64,000 nucleotides of DNA from Rhizobium sp. SSA_523 (lineage in GTDB: Bacteria > Pseudomonadota > Alphaproteobacteria > Rhizobiales > Rhizobiaceae): the NCBI RefSeq assembly GCF_030435705.1, contig NZ_CP129382.1, positions 2,258,501 through 2,322,500 on the forward strand. The letters are read 5' to 3'. Positions within the stretch are counted from its first letter, which is position 1, and the number at the start of each line of letters is the position of its first letter. The position numbers and the translations under genes were made by a program. The notes under the pieces were generated by a model that did no database searches, had not been told where the DNA came from, and saw nothing but the letters and a program-made list of their open reading frames with translations. This document shows positions 52,540 through 61,473 of this stretch, in pieces.

Positions 52540-52601
52540 AGTGCAAGAGCGGTAGCCCCAAGATAAGCCTCAACGTTATTTCTATCGTAGAGAGTGTTCA
52601 T
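52496..52601 (-). pseudogene. 5' fragment of an unrecognised minus-strand gene
   Basis: ATG 52601 has a strong GGAGG site 7 bases upstream on the minus strand. About 35 natural-looking residues follow (NTLYDRNNVEAYLGATALAL, then QEALEASVMMLAEA). Past about 52495 the frame continues to 52008 but is antisense to the plus-strand gene, with Ser/Arg-rich composition. So only the start of the gene survives. I do not recognise the family. Its 3' part was lost at the same point where the plus-strand gene is cut. Confidence 0.5.
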
Positions 52602-53124
52602 CAATGGCCTCCGCGTGAACTATGTAGCCGCTGCTTCAACGAAGTCAATTCTCTAGGCTGTGCAGGGACTTTAGTCTGACGAAGAGCCTTTGAACCGCGC
52701 TTGCCTTCGGGTCCGGTCGGCGCGTTGTGCGGGTCGAAGGCCGGGATTTCCGGTCATCTTCCGCTCTGGAGCGCCTCATCGGCCGGAACGGGAAATGCCA
52801 TGATGACAATCCGGCACAGATTGCCTATAGAGAGCCGGAGTTTAGGAGCGCGACGGGAACGGGTCGTCCTTGCGGATTTCGCCTGCAGCCTCGCTGGTTC
52901 GGGGCCTGATGTCAGGGCGCGCAAGATTGCCTGCGTTTCTCGAATTGCGGGAACACGGCAAAACACGGCATCCTCGACGGTGTGTGCGATGGCAGAGTTC
53001 AGTATGGCGAGCCGGGCCTTCGAACAGGGATTGGGTGCTGCCTTCGGCTCGCTCCCGGCATGCAAGCGGGCAAAAGCTGCATCCAGACCGGTCAGGCCAT
53101 CTCGATCAAGCAGGGTAGTGGGAT
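52602..53124. other. Non-coding or decayed stretch before the ABC exporter genes
   Basis: About 520 bp. The left part should be the former promoter region of the truncated minus-strand gene, and the right part the promoter region of the ABC ATPase. Open frames at 52701-53150 (+) and 52754-53137 (-) have no ribosome-binding site and no recognisable domain. Gene decay is possible but not shown. Confidence 0.45.
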
Positions 53125-54072
53125 TTGACGCAGACACCGGCCGCCCTTGAAGTGCGCAATCTCCGCGTCGGTTACGGCGACAAAGACATTCTGCGTGACG
53201 TCACTCTCGTGATCGGGCCTGGAGAGGTCTTTGGGCTTCTCGGACCCAATGGAGCCGGAAAGACGACCTTGATCCGCACGATCTGCGGGCGAAAGCAAGC
53301 CCTTGCCGGTCAGGTCAAGATCGCCGGCCGGGACCCGGGCTCCGGCGCCTTTCGCCATCTGGGTCTGGTGCCCCAGGAGATCGCCCTTTACCCGCATCTG
53401 ACCATTCGCGAGAACCTCGAAGTATTCGGACGCCTGTCCGGCTTGAGCAAGACCGTCACCCGAAAGGCCATTGCCGATGTCAGCCGGGCCGCCAACCTCC
53501 AGGACCGGCTGAACGAGCGGGTCGACATCTTGTCGGGCGGGTGGAAACGGCGCGTCAACATTGCCGCGGCCATTCTCCACCGTCCTGCCCTCCTCATTCT
53601 CGATGAGCCCATGGTTGGCGTGGACCTGCAAGCCCGCAACGGCTTGCACAGCGTCATCCAAAGGCTCAGCGCATTGGGGATGGGCATCCTCCTGGTAACC
53701 CATGATCTCCATCAGGCGGAGGGTCTCTGCACCAAGATCGGCCTCCTGCACAACGGGGTGATCGCTCCGCAGGGCAGGCCGCGCGACCTGCTGGATGCCG
53801 CCTTTCAGGGAGAAGGCGAGATCGCCCTCGAACTGGAAGATTTGCCGTCGGCAGAGCAGAAAGACACTCTCAGACAGCTCGGCTTTTCGGCGCAGGATGG
53901 AGACCTGTGCTGGAGCATGATCGGCCATCGCTCGCCCGCGGAGCTGTCGGCCGCTCTTGAACGCGCCGAACTGACCCCGAGGGAAATCCGCTTCCGCAAG
54001 CCCGACCTCGAGACCCTGTTCCTGAAGCTGTCGCGGGACATCGGAATCCGCTTGCGAAAGGATGAGGCATGA
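53125..54072 (+). CDS. ABC transporter ATP-binding protein (exporter type)
   Basis: A 315-residue single-cassette ATPase. GLLGPNGAGKTTLIRTICGR (Walker A), LVPQEIALYPHLTIREN (Q-loop), DILSGGWKRRVNIAAAIL (signature), LLILDEPMVGVD (Walker B) and LVTHDLHQAE (switch His). The C-terminal 80 residues are an extension seen in CcmA/DrrA-like exporter ATPases. TTG 53125 appears to be the start (GGGA just before it). It overlaps the permease gene by 4 bp (ATGA). The pair lies directly upstream of crtW, which points to export or membrane placement of a lipid or pigment; this is inference. Confidence 0.88.
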   Translation: MTQTPAALEVRNLRVGYGDKDILRDVTLVIGPGEVFGLLGPNGAGKTTLIRTICGRKQALAGQVKIAGRDPGSGAFRHLGLVPQEIALYPHLTIRENLEVFGRLSGLSKTVTRKAIADVSRAANLQDRLNERVDILSGGWKRRVNIAAAILHRPALLILDEPMVGVDLQARNGLHSVIQRLSALGMGILLVTHDLHQAEGLCTKIGLLHNGVIAPQGRPRDLLDAAFQGEGEIALELEDLPSAEQKDTLRQLGFSAQDGDLCWSMIGHRSPAELSAALERAELTPREIRFRKPDLETLFLKLSRDIGIRLRKDEA

Positions 54073-55340
54073 TCCTCGCTTTGCTCCGCGTCATGTTTCT
54101 CGGGCTCCTGCGTGACCGGGGGGCGCTGATACTCGCCTTTGCGCTTCCACCCGCCATTTTCCTAATCTTTGCCTCCATATTTGCCGCGGCCACGAGCGAG
54201 CGGCTCGAACTCAAGGTAGCAATTGCGCGCCTGCAGGCGAGCCCCGCCGCGCTTCGGCTCGACGATGCCTTGCGCAAGGAGGATGCCCTGCGTGTTCTGC
54301 AGCCGACTTACGCCAGCCGGGACGAAGTGGCCCGGGATGTCGCGAGCGGCGCTGCGGATGTGGGCCTGGTCATCGGCGGCGATCCGCGGGATGGTTCGCA
54401 TGCTGCGATATCCGTTCTCGTCGAACCCTCGAAGCTGATGGCGGGGGCGATGATGGCCGGCCAGGTGCAGCAAGTGGTCGCGCGGCGCCTGCCGGATATT
54501 GTCCTGGCGCGAACGGCGCCTGGCGTGGAAGCGGCAGTGGGAGGCTTTTCGCCGGAGCAGTCGGCTCGACTGGCGGCTGCCATCGACCGGCTGTCGCAGG
54601 CGGATCGCGCCGGAGCTCAACAGGAGAGCACAGCTGGGGAGAGCACGCCTGAGGAGAGCACAAAAACGGAAAACACACCAGGGGAGAGCATGCCAGGCTT
54701 CGTTGAAACGCAAACCATCGGCGCGGTGAAGGCTTCGAGCGCGACCATCACCTATTATGCCGGCGCAGTGGCCATTCTATTCCTGCTCTTTTCGGCCCTG
54801 CAAAGTGCGGCGACGCTGATCGACGATCGCAATTCCGGGATCCTGGACCGGATCGCGGTCGGTCCCGCCGGAACCGACGTCGTGGTGCTTGGAAAGTGGA
54901 TCTTCCTGACCTTGCAGGGCATTTTGCAGGTCAGCCTGATCTTTGCCATAGCGGCGCTGGTCTATGACATCACCATTCTGCCGCGGTTCGGATCCTGGCT
55001 GCTGGCGACAGTGGCGGCGGCGCTTGCCGCAGCCGGTCTGGCCCTTGTCACGGCAACGGCATGCACAAGCCGGCAACAAGCACAAACTGTCTCCACATTT
55101 GTGGTGTTGATCTGTTCGGCAGTGGGCGGCTCCATGGTGCCGCGCTTCATGATGCCGGGATGGCTCCAGTTCGCCGGGCGGTTCACCCCCAATACCTGGG
55201 CGATCGAGGCCTATTACGGCGTGCTCTGGCGGGACGAGGCCTTGTCGAATGTCCTTCCGGAGATAATTTGCCTATTGGCGACGGGGTTTCTGGGTGCAGG
55301 TCTTGCAATCGTCATCTCCCGGAGCCGCCTGAAATTCTGA
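54069..55340 (+). CDS. ABC-2 type exporter permease
   Basis: A 423-residue ABC-2 permease: one N-terminal helix (ALILAFALPPAIFLIFASIF), a large periplasmic domain of about 190 residues, and five C-terminal helices (VAILFLLFSALQSAATLIDD onwards; ICSAVGGSMVPRFMMPGWLQ). The periplasmic domain contains a Glu/Ser/Thr/Pro low-complexity insert with ESTPEEST-like units (about 54624-54695). It is co-translated with the ATPase, and crtW starts 12 bp after its stop. This YhgE/Pip-like or DrrB-like layout fits drug, lipid or hydrophobic-compound export. Confidence 0.88.
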   Translation: MILALLRVMFLGLLRDRGALILAFALPPAIFLIFASIFAAATSERLELKVAIARLQASPAALRLDDALRKEDALRVLQPTYASRDEVARDVASGAADVGLVIGGDPRDGSHAAISVLVEPSKLMAGAMMAGQVQQVVARRLPDIVLARTAPGVEAAVGGFSPEQSARLAAAIDRLSQADRAGAQQESTAGESTPEESTKTENTPGESMPGFVETQTIGAVKASSATITYYAGAVAILFLLFSALQSAATLIDDRNSGILDRIAVGPAGTDVVVLGKWIFLTLQGILQVSLIFAIAALVYDITILPRFGSWLLATVAAALAAAGLALVTATACTSRQQAQTVSTFVVLICSAVGGSMVPRFMMPGWLQFAGRFTPNTWAIEAYYGVLWRDEALSNVLPEIICLLATGFLGAGLAIVISRSRLKF

Positions 55341-55352
55341 AGGATATCGAGG

Positions 55353-56114
55353 ATGGCAAGCTGGAGCAGCGAACCGCGCAGCGGCTTGGACCCGACGGTG
55401 ACAGGCCTGTTCCTGGCCGGCGTGATCATCCTTGCCTGGCTGTCCGTCCATGTGACCGCGATCTTCGTCATCGACTGGAGCAATCCCCGCTGGCTTCTCG
55501 CCGCCCCCTTCCTCATCGCCCTGCAATGCTGGCTCAGCGTCGGCCTGTTCATCATTGCCCATGATACCATGCATGGATCGCTGGCGCCGTCCTATCCGCG
55601 GCTCAGCCGCGCCATCGGCCGGTTCTGCGTGTTCATCTATGCCGGCTTCTCCTATGATAAATTATACGATAACCATCACGCGCATCACCGCCACGCCGGC
55701 ACCGACGATGATCCCGATTTCGATGCAGACCATCCGTCCAGCTTCTGGCCGTGGTACCTGAAATTCTTCCGCCATTATTTCGGCTGGCGCGAATTCGGCA
55801 TTCTGACCATTGCCGTGGTGATCTATCTGGTCATCCTGCGCGAGCGGTTTCCGACAATGCTGGCCTTCTGGGCGCTGCCGGCAATTCTCTCGTCTCTCCA
55901 GCTGTTCTACTTCGGCACCTATCGGCCGCACCGGATTGACGAGACCGCCTTCATTGATCGCCACCGCGCACGCAGCAATGACCTGTCGCCATTCCTGTCT
56001 TTGCTGACATGCTTCCATTTCGGCTATCATCACGAACATCATGATGCACCGCAGGTCCCCTGGTGGAACCTTCCAGCGCACCGCCGGCTGGCGCTGCGCA
56101 TCAAAGAGCAATAA
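55353..56114 (+). CDS. crtW: Beta-carotene ketolase
   Basis: A 253-residue membrane-bound di-iron enzyme of the fatty-acid desaturase superfamily. The three histidine boxes are intact: HDTMH (70-74), HHAHHRH (108-114) and HFGYHHEHH (222-230). It introduces 4-keto groups into beta-ionone rings, yielding canthaxanthin or, with CrtZ, astaxanthin. GAGG precedes ATG 55353. It sits 12 bp after the ABC permease and 8 bp before crtZ, so all four are likely one operon. Confidence 0.94.
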   Translation: MASWSSEPRSGLDPTVTGLFLAGVIILAWLSVHVTAIFVIDWSNPRWLLAAPFLIALQCWLSVGLFIIAHDTMHGSLAPSYPRLSRAIGRFCVFIYAGFSYDKLYDNHHAHHRHAGTDDDPDFDADHPSSFWPWYLKFFRHYFGWREFGILTIAVVIYLVILRERFPTMLAFWALPAILSSLQLFYFGTYRPHRIDETAFIDRHRARSNDLSPFLSLLTCFHFGYHHEHHDAPQVPWWNLPAHRRLALRIKEQ

Positions 56115-56122
56115 GGTTGAGC

Positions 56123-56656
56123 ATGGAAATCCTTTGGTCCTATCTGGTTCCGGCAGCCCTGGTCCTCGGTACCGTCGTGTTCATGGAGTGGTTTGCCGCC
56201 TGGTCTCACGAGCACATCATGCATGGCTGGGGATGGCAGTGGCACAAATCGCACCATGAGCCGCATGACGACACGCTGGAGAAGAATGATCTCTATGCCG
56301 TGATCTTCGCGATTTTCGCGGTCGGGCTCTTCTGGGTCGGCTCAGCCTGGTTTTGGCCCCTGTGGTGGATTGCCGTCGGCATTTCCATCTACGGCGTCCT
56401 GTATTTCTTCATGCATGACGGCCTCGTCCATCAGCGCTGGCCCTTCAAATATCTGCCGCGCAAAGGCTATCTGAAGCGGGTCTATCAGGCGCATCGTCTC
56501 CATCATGCGGTGGAAGGCCGTGACGGCTGCGTCTCGTTCGGCTTCGTCTATGCCGAGCCGGTGGACAAGCTGGTCCGGAAACTCCAGGACAACAAGCGGG
56601 CCTTCGATACGCAGGCGCTGCAGGACGAGGATCGGCCCTCCTCCCCGCAGCACTGA
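56123..56656 (+). CDS. crtZ: Beta-carotene 3-hydroxylase
   Basis: A 177-residue non-heme di-iron hydroxylase of the sterol desaturase-like family. Histidine clusters are seen in WSHEHIMHGWGWQWHKSHHE (H29-H48), FMHDGLVHQRW and YQAHRLHHAVEG. It adds 3-hydroxyls to beta-rings (zeaxanthin). ATG 56123 has AAGGTTGAG upstream; the frame is open back to 56063 inside crtW. Its TGA is directly followed by the reverse-complement stop of crtB (TGATCA), so the two genes meet with no spacer. Confidence 0.94.
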   Translation: MEILWSYLVPAALVLGTVVFMEWFAAWSHEHIMHGWGWQWHKSHHEPHDDTLEKNDLYAVIFAIFAVGLFWVGSAWFWPLWWIAVGISIYGVLYFFMHDGLVHQRWPFKYLPRKGYLKRVYQAHRLHHAVEGRDGCVSFGFVYAEPVDKLVRKLQDNKRAFDTQALQDEDRPSSPQH

Positions 56657-57580
56657 TCACGGTCTCTGCCAGAGGCCGGTCCGGGGGATTGGAGGGCGGG
56701 TGCGGCGGGTGCGCGCAACATCTCCCAAAGCCTGCGCCAGCATGCCCATTTTCTCGGCCTTCGTCGTCGAGACGCGGCGATGCAGAGCAGACGGTCCGCC
56801 GGCGCGGATCTTGTTGCCGATCGCCCGATAGACACGCCGCGCCGTGGCAATGGCCCAGGCGGACCGCGGCGACAGAGCCGCCAGGCCCTCATAGGCGGAA
56901 TCATAATACAGTTCGGCCACGTCCAGAAGTTCGAGCGCTGCTGCATGCAGGCCCGGATGCTGCGAGACGTCGTCCGGATCGATGCGGACAATGCCGTGGC
57001 GCGCCAGGATATCGGCCGGAACATAGACGCGGCCGGCGCGCGCATCCTCCACCACGTCGCGGGCAATATTGGTCAGCTGAAATGCGAGCCCCAGGTCGCA
57101 GGCGCGATCCAGCGTGGCGTCATCGCGGGCGCCCATGATCATCGCCATCATCACCCCCACCACGCCGGCCACGTGATAGCAATAGTCGAGGGTCTCGCTC
57201 ATCGTGGCATAGGTGCGATGGCCGACATCCATCTCGAAGCCGGCCAGCAATGCCTCCGGATGACGTGCGGGGATCTGATGACGCTCGACGACCCGGCGCA
57301 GCGCTTCGAAGACAGGATCCGGCGCCGGCCCGCCCTTGAGCGCTGCCGCGGTCTGCCGGCGCAGATCGTCGAGCCGCCGTCGCTGCTCGAGCCTGAAATC
57401 GGCCTGCTGGGCATGGCCCAGCGTCTGGCCATCCACCACGTCATCGCAGTAGCGGCACCAGGCATACAGCATCACCGCGTCCTCGCGCGTCTGCCGGTCG
57501 AACAGCCGCGCGGCGGCGGCAAAGCTTTGCGATCCGGCGGCGATCGCGGTTTCGCTGCTGGCAATGACGGCATCGCTCAT
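56657..57580 (-). CDS. crtB: Phytoene synthase
   Basis: A 307-residue trans-isoprenyl diphosphate synthase that condenses two GGPP to phytoene. It has the Asp-rich motifs YAWCRYCDDVVDG (D46, D47, D50) and QLTNIARDVVEDA. Squalene synthase-type enzymes share these, but the neighbouring crtI and crtY fix the role. The start overlaps the crtI stop by 4 bp. It is the last gene of the minus-strand crtY-crtI-crtB unit. Confidence 0.95.
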   Translation of the reverse strand: MSDAVIASSETAIAAGSQSFAAAARLFDRQTREDAVMLYAWCRYCDDVVDGQTLGHAQQADFRLEQRRRLDDLRRQTAAALKGGPAPDPVFEALRRVVERHQIPARHPEALLAGFEMDVGHRTYATMSETLDYCYHVAGVVGVMMAMIMGARDDATLDRACDLGLAFQLTNIARDVVEDARAGRVYVPADILARHGIVRIDPDDVSQHPGLHAAALELLDVAELYYDSAYEGLAALSPRSAWAIATARRVYRAIGNKIRAGGPSALHRRVSTTKAEKMGMLAQALGDVARTRRTRPPIPRTGLWQRP

Positions 57581-59070
57581 GGAGCGGCATCCTCGATCAT
57601 CAGCCCGGCCGTCGCTTTGGCGGATCCGACCACGCCCGGAATGCCGGCGCCCGGATGCGTGCCTGCGCCGACGATGTAGAGATTCGCGATCCGGTCGTCG
57701 CGATTGTGCGGCCTGAACCAGGCGCTCTGGGTCAGCACCGGCTCGACGGAAAAGGCTGAGCCGAGATGCGCATTCAGTTCGTCACGAAAATCGAAAGGCG
57801 TAAAATGCCGCACCGTCACCAGGTCCTTCAGAAGGTCCGGAATGTACCTGTCGTTGAGATATTGCAGGATCCGGTCGCGATATTTGGGTCCCTCCACAGC
57901 CCAGTCGATCGCGGCCGTTCCGAGATGCGGGACCGGCGACAAGACGTAATAGGCGCTCGATCCGGGCGGAGCGAGAGTGTCATCCGTCACGGAGGGTGCA
58001 TGGAGATAGAGCGAGAAATCCTCCGCAAGCGCGTCGGCACCGAAGATTTCGGCGATGAGCTCGCGGTAGCGCGCGCCAAACAGAACCATATGGTGCTTGA
58101 GTTCCGGATGGCTGGTCTTGAGACCGAAATAGACGACAAAGAGCGACATGGAAAAGCTCTTCTTCTGCAGCGCCCGACCGTTCGACGTGCCACGCTGCGT
58201 GTCGCGCAGCATGTCCTTGTAGGTATGCACGACATCCGCATTGGAGGCGATCTGATCGAAGGCGTGACGGCTGCCATCCTTCAGCGACAGTCCCGTAACC
58301 CGGTCCTGCTGCGTCTCGATGCGATCGATCTCCGCATTCAGGTGAAGGCTCCCGCCGAGATCGGTGAACAGCCTGACCATGCCGGCGATCAAGGCCCCGG
58401 TGCCGCCCTTGGCAAACCAGACGCCGCCCTTCCGCTCCAGCGCATGGATCAAGCCATAGATGGATGAGGTGCGGAAAGGATTGCCGCCGACCAGAAGGGA
58501 GTGAAAGCTGAAAGCCTGGCGGAGTTGGTCGTCCTTGATGAACTGGCTGACCTTGGAATAGACGCTGCGATGGCTTTCCAGCCGCATGAGTTGCGGCGCC
58601 ACCTTGATCATCGACCAGAAGTTCAGGAAGGGCACCGTGCCGAGCTTTTCGTAGCCTTCGCGATACAGCTCTTCCGAATAGGCAAGGAACCGGCGATAGC
58701 CCTCGACATCCTCGGGCGACTTCTCGGCGATCTGCCGATCGATCTCCGCCTGATCATTGGCGTAGTCGAAGCGGTAGCCGTCTTCCCAGCACAACTGGTA
58801 GAAGGGCGTGACGGGAAGCAGGGTGACATAATCGGAAAGCCGCCGTCCCGACAGGGCCCAGAGTTGCTCCAGACAGTCCGGATCGGTGATCACCGTCGGT
58901 CCCGCATCGAAGGTGAAGCCGTCATCGGTATAGACATAGGCGCGACCACCCGGCTTGTCGCGTTTCTCGAAGACCGTCGTCTGAATGCCGGCGCTCTGCA
59001 GGCGTATGGCGAGCGCAAGACCGCCGAAGCCGGCACCGATCACTGCTGCTGTCTTCGGCTGACTGTTCAT
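57577..59070 (-). CDS. crtI: Phytoene desaturase (lycopene-forming type)
   Basis: A 497-residue FAD-dependent CrtI desaturase. N-terminal dinucleotide motif AVIGAGFGGLALAIRLQSAG and C-terminal LYIVGAGTHPGAGIPGVVGSA, the bacterial phytoene dehydrogenase signature. It is expected to take phytoene to lycopene at the membrane. It overlaps crtY upstream and crtB downstream by 4 bp each. Confidence 0.96.
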   Translation of the reverse strand: MNSQPKTAAVIGAGFGGLALAIRLQSAGIQTTVFEKRDKPGGRAYVYTDDGFTFDAGPTVITDPDCLEQLWALSGRRLSDYVTLLPVTPFYQLCWEDGYRFDYANDQAEIDRQIAEKSPEDVEGYRRFLAYSEELYREGYEKLGTVPFLNFWSMIKVAPQLMRLESHRSVYSKVSQFIKDDQLRQAFSFHSLLVGGNPFRTSSIYGLIHALERKGGVWFAKGGTGALIAGMVRLFTDLGGSLHLNAEIDRIETQQDRVTGLSLKDGSRHAFDQIASNADVVHTYKDMLRDTQRGTSNGRALQKKSFSMSLFVVYFGLKTSHPELKHHMVLFGARYRELIAEIFGADALAEDFSLYLHAPSVTDDTLAPPGSSAYYVLSPVPHLGTAAIDWAVEGPKYRDRILQYLNDRYIPDLLKDLVTVRHFTPFDFRDELNAHLGSAFSVEPVLTQSAWFRPHNRDDRIANLYIVGAGTHPGAGIPGVVGSAKATAGLMIEDAAP

Positions 59071-60242
59071 CTGGCTGCGTCTTTCATCAAGGGCGCCTCA
59101 AGCAGGCACGCAAGGGCACGGTGGATGGGGACGGGAGGCTTGCCGGCCAGGATGCGGAGCATGTCTGCATGGCTCGTGCGACCCGCATAAAAGCGTTCGA
59201 TCAGCGGCGTCGGCAACGTGTAGAAACGCTCAAGGACGCGGTGCCGGCGCTCCGGACGCGCCGCCCGGAACAACATCCGGTTGAGCATACGGTAAAAACG
59301 CTGCCGGCGGTGCTGCCGCGCGGCATAGGCGCGGATCACCCTGGCCAGATTTTCGCTGCTGCTCGGCCACTCTCTTGCGACGAGATTGGCAGTGCGAACC
59401 GCATCCGGCAGGCTGTAGCCGGTCGTGGGATGGAACAGCGCCGCCCGCATGCCGGCTTGCGGAATATCGTCCGGCAGTTCCGACCAGAAGCGGTCGAAAT
59501 CCTGCGCCAGCGCGATCGGCAACACCCCCTGCTCCTGTCGAATGACCCGCTCGATCGACCACCCCTGATGACGCGCATAGGCCGTGACCTCTGCTGCAAG
59601 CGCCGGCTCATCCAGGCCGGGCCCGTCGGAATAGCGGGTGTCCTCGATCAGCACACGGGTTGGCGAAAACGGCAGGAGATAGACGAACCGATAGCCGTCC
59701 TGCTGGTCGACCGTCGCATCCATGATGACCGGGTGGGCGAGTTGGTGCGGGGCGCGCAGCTCCACCTCCAGGCCGACGAATTTCTGATAGCCGAGCACAA
59801 GGGCGTCGCTGTGCCGAAAGCCGCGGCAATCGATCACGCAGGACGCTTGCTGGACCGTCCCGTCGGCCAGCGTCACCTGATCGGCAGCCAGGGCCGTGAC
59901 CTTGGCATTGGGCTTGAGCTGAACGCCGTTGAGCCGCGCTATGACAGCCGCCACCGAGCCGGCGGTAAGCGAGCCATAGCCCGAGGGAAGCGCGCGGCTG
60001 TGGCCCCGAAACCGGACCGACTGCCCCTGCCAGTGATGGGCGATCATGGGCTGGAGCCAGACCAGGTCGGAAGCCTCGACATCCGCATCGTGGAACGACC
60101 ATGTATGGTCGCCAAACGGCCTATCGCTCGCTTCCAGAATGACGATCGAGGGTCCGTCGTCAAGGACCGAGAGACGCTGGGCGATGAGCGCGCTCGCCAG
60201 CCCCGCGCCAACCAGAACGAGTGGAGGACAACGATCAGGCAC
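59067..60242 (-). CDS. crtY: Lycopene beta-cyclase
   Basis: A 391-residue CrtY-type flavoprotein that cyclises both ends of lycopene to beta-carotene. N-terminal PLVLVGAGLASALIAQRL, then GDHTWSFHD, CRGFRHSDALVLGYQKFVGLE and TRVLIEDTRYSD. GTG 60242 is preferred, with GGAGGA 6 bases upstream; an in-frame GTG at 60257 would add five residues. It overlaps crtI by 4 bp. The idi gene lies 108 bp upstream in the same direction. Confidence 0.94.
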   Translation of the reverse strand: MPDRCPPLVLVGAGLASALIAQRLSVLDDGPSIVILEASDRPFGDHTWSFHDADVEASDLVWLQPMIAHHWQGQSVRFRGHSRALPSGYGSLTAGSVAAVIARLNGVQLKPNAKVTALAADQVTLADGTVQQASCVIDCRGFRHSDALVLGYQKFVGLEVELRAPHQLAHPVIMDATVDQQDGYRFVYLLPFSPTRVLIEDTRYSDGPGLDEPALAAEVTAYARHQGWSIERVIRQEQGVLPIALAQDFDRFWSELPDDIPQAGMRAALFHPTTGYSLPDAVRTANLVAREWPSSSENLARVIRAYAARQHRRQRFYRMLNRMLFRAARPERRHRVLERFYTLPTPLIERFYAGRTSHADMLRILAGKPPVPIHRALACLLEAPLMKDAAR

Positions 60243-60350
60243 AGACAGTCCTCCCACGGGCGGCAGGCGATATCTGGCAGAAAAGCGTGCAGCAGCCCCG
60301 CGCGGCGCGTGGCGATCCCCTGAAAAGGCTTCTCCATTCGACTGAAGACG

Positions 60351-61382
60351 TCATCCGCAGAATGGAACGACCTCCAGCTTGGCGTGGCGAAGCTCTGCCA
60401 GATCGGCGGAGCCGGTGCAGAAGCAGGCGACCCGCAACTGGGCAGCCATGATCTCGAAGTGATTTGCCACATCCTCGGGCGATCGTGTCGCCGAGCGCAG
60501 CACCGAGGCGGCCTGTCCCACGAGATCCGCGCCCATTCGGATCGCCTTCGCCGCGTCGACGCCTGTGCGGATACCGCCCGAGCCGATGATAAAAAGATCC
60601 GGTTTCGCCTGGCGAAGTGCAGCGATGGCATAGGCCGTCGGCTGGCCCCAATCGCTGAAGGCTGCGGCAATGGCGGCTTCCGCCGGGGTCCTGGCCCGCT
60701 GCGCCTCCACGGCGGCCCAACTGGTGCCCCCCGCACCGGCCACATCGATAATGCCGATGCCCAAGACGGACAGCCTGTCGGCAACGGTCGGCGAGATGGC
60801 CGACCCCACTTCCTTGACCACGACCGGAACGGAAAGGGCCTGACACAGGCTGCCGATCTTGTCGGTGAGCCCGTTCCAGTTGCGGTCTCCCTCCGGCTGG
60901 ACAGCCTCCTGCAAGGGGTTGAGATGGATGATCAGCGCGTCGGCATCGATCATCTCGACCGCGCGTCGCGCCTGATCCAGCCCGTAGCCGGTATTCAGCT
61001 GAGCAGCGCCGATATTGGCAAGGATCGGCACGGATGGCGCAAGCCGCCGGAGCTCGAGATTCATGCCCCAATCGGCCTCGGTCTCAATGGCGATCCGTTG
61101 CGATCCGACGGCAAAGGGTATGCCGAGACCCTGGCAGGCAATAGCGATATTGTGATTGATGCGCAGCGCCTGCTCCGCACCACCCGTCATCGAGCTCACA
61201 AGAAACGGCAGTTCAACCCGCTTGCCCAAGAATTGTGTTGATAAATCAATAGCGGACATGTCAATTTCCGGCAGAGCGACATGTTCGAACCGGATTGTCT
61301 CAAAGCCTGTTGCAATATGCCCGCCAACGGAATCATCGCCCAGAATGATGTCCAGATGCTGTTTTTTTCGTTCGGCGAGCAT
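60351..61382 (-). CDS. idi: Type 2 isopentenyl-diphosphate delta-isomerase (FMN-dependent)
   Basis: A 343-residue FMN/NADPH-dependent TIM-barrel isomerase, unlike the type 1 metal enzyme. Blocks: [76 protein letters not shown] and [14 protein letters not shown]. It balances IPP and DMAPP for CrtE. AAAGGACCAA precedes the ATG. It is divergent from crtE across 91 bp and is first of the minus-strand idi-crtY-crtI-crtB series. Confidence 0.95.
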   Translation of the reverse strand: MLAERKKQHLDIILGDDSVGGHIATGFETIRFEHVALPEIDMSAIDLSTQFLGKRVELPFLVSSMTGGAEQALRINHNIAIACQGLGIPFAVGSQRIAIETEADWGMNLELRRLAPSVPILANIGAAQLNTGYGLDQARRAVEMIDADALIIHLNPLQEAVQPEGDRNWNGLTDKIGSLCQALSVPVVVKEVGSAISPTVADRLSVLGIGIIDVAGAGGTSWAAVEAQRARTPAEAAIAAAFSDWGQPTAYAIAALRQAKPDLFIIGSGGIRTGVDAAKAIRMGADLVGQAASVLRSATRSPEDVANHFEIMAAQLRVACFCTGSADLAELRHAKLEVVPFCG

Positions 61383-61473
61383 TTGGTCCTTTCATCCGGC
61401 CGCGGGTGCCACAGATAGGTTTGAGTAACCGGCAAGCCGGTGTTGGAATCCAGATATAGGGTAGGCTTGCTGA
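61383..61473. promoter_or_regulatory. Divergent promoter region between idi and crtE
   Basis: 91 bp that must drive both crtE (+) and idi-crtYIB (-). It contains the dyad ACCGGC-AA-GCCGGT (61428-61441). No clear PpsR/CrtJ motif was recognised. The dyad may be an operator for light, oxygen or growth-phase control; no evidence beyond symmetry. Confidence 0.45.

Noticed and set aside
52008-52604. A 198-codon minus-strand gene as an intact gene
   Set aside because: Only the first 35 residues look natural; the rest is antisense to the BcsB-like frame and Ser/Arg-rich. Treated as a 5' gene fragment.
52440-53124. Insertion sequence or transposon remnant at the gene-fusion junction
   Set aside because: No transposase fragment, terminal inverted repeat or target duplication could be seen by eye.
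52754-53137. 127-residue minus-strand frame before the ABC ATPase gene
   Set aside because: No ribosome-binding site, no recognisable domain, and overlaps the ATPase start.
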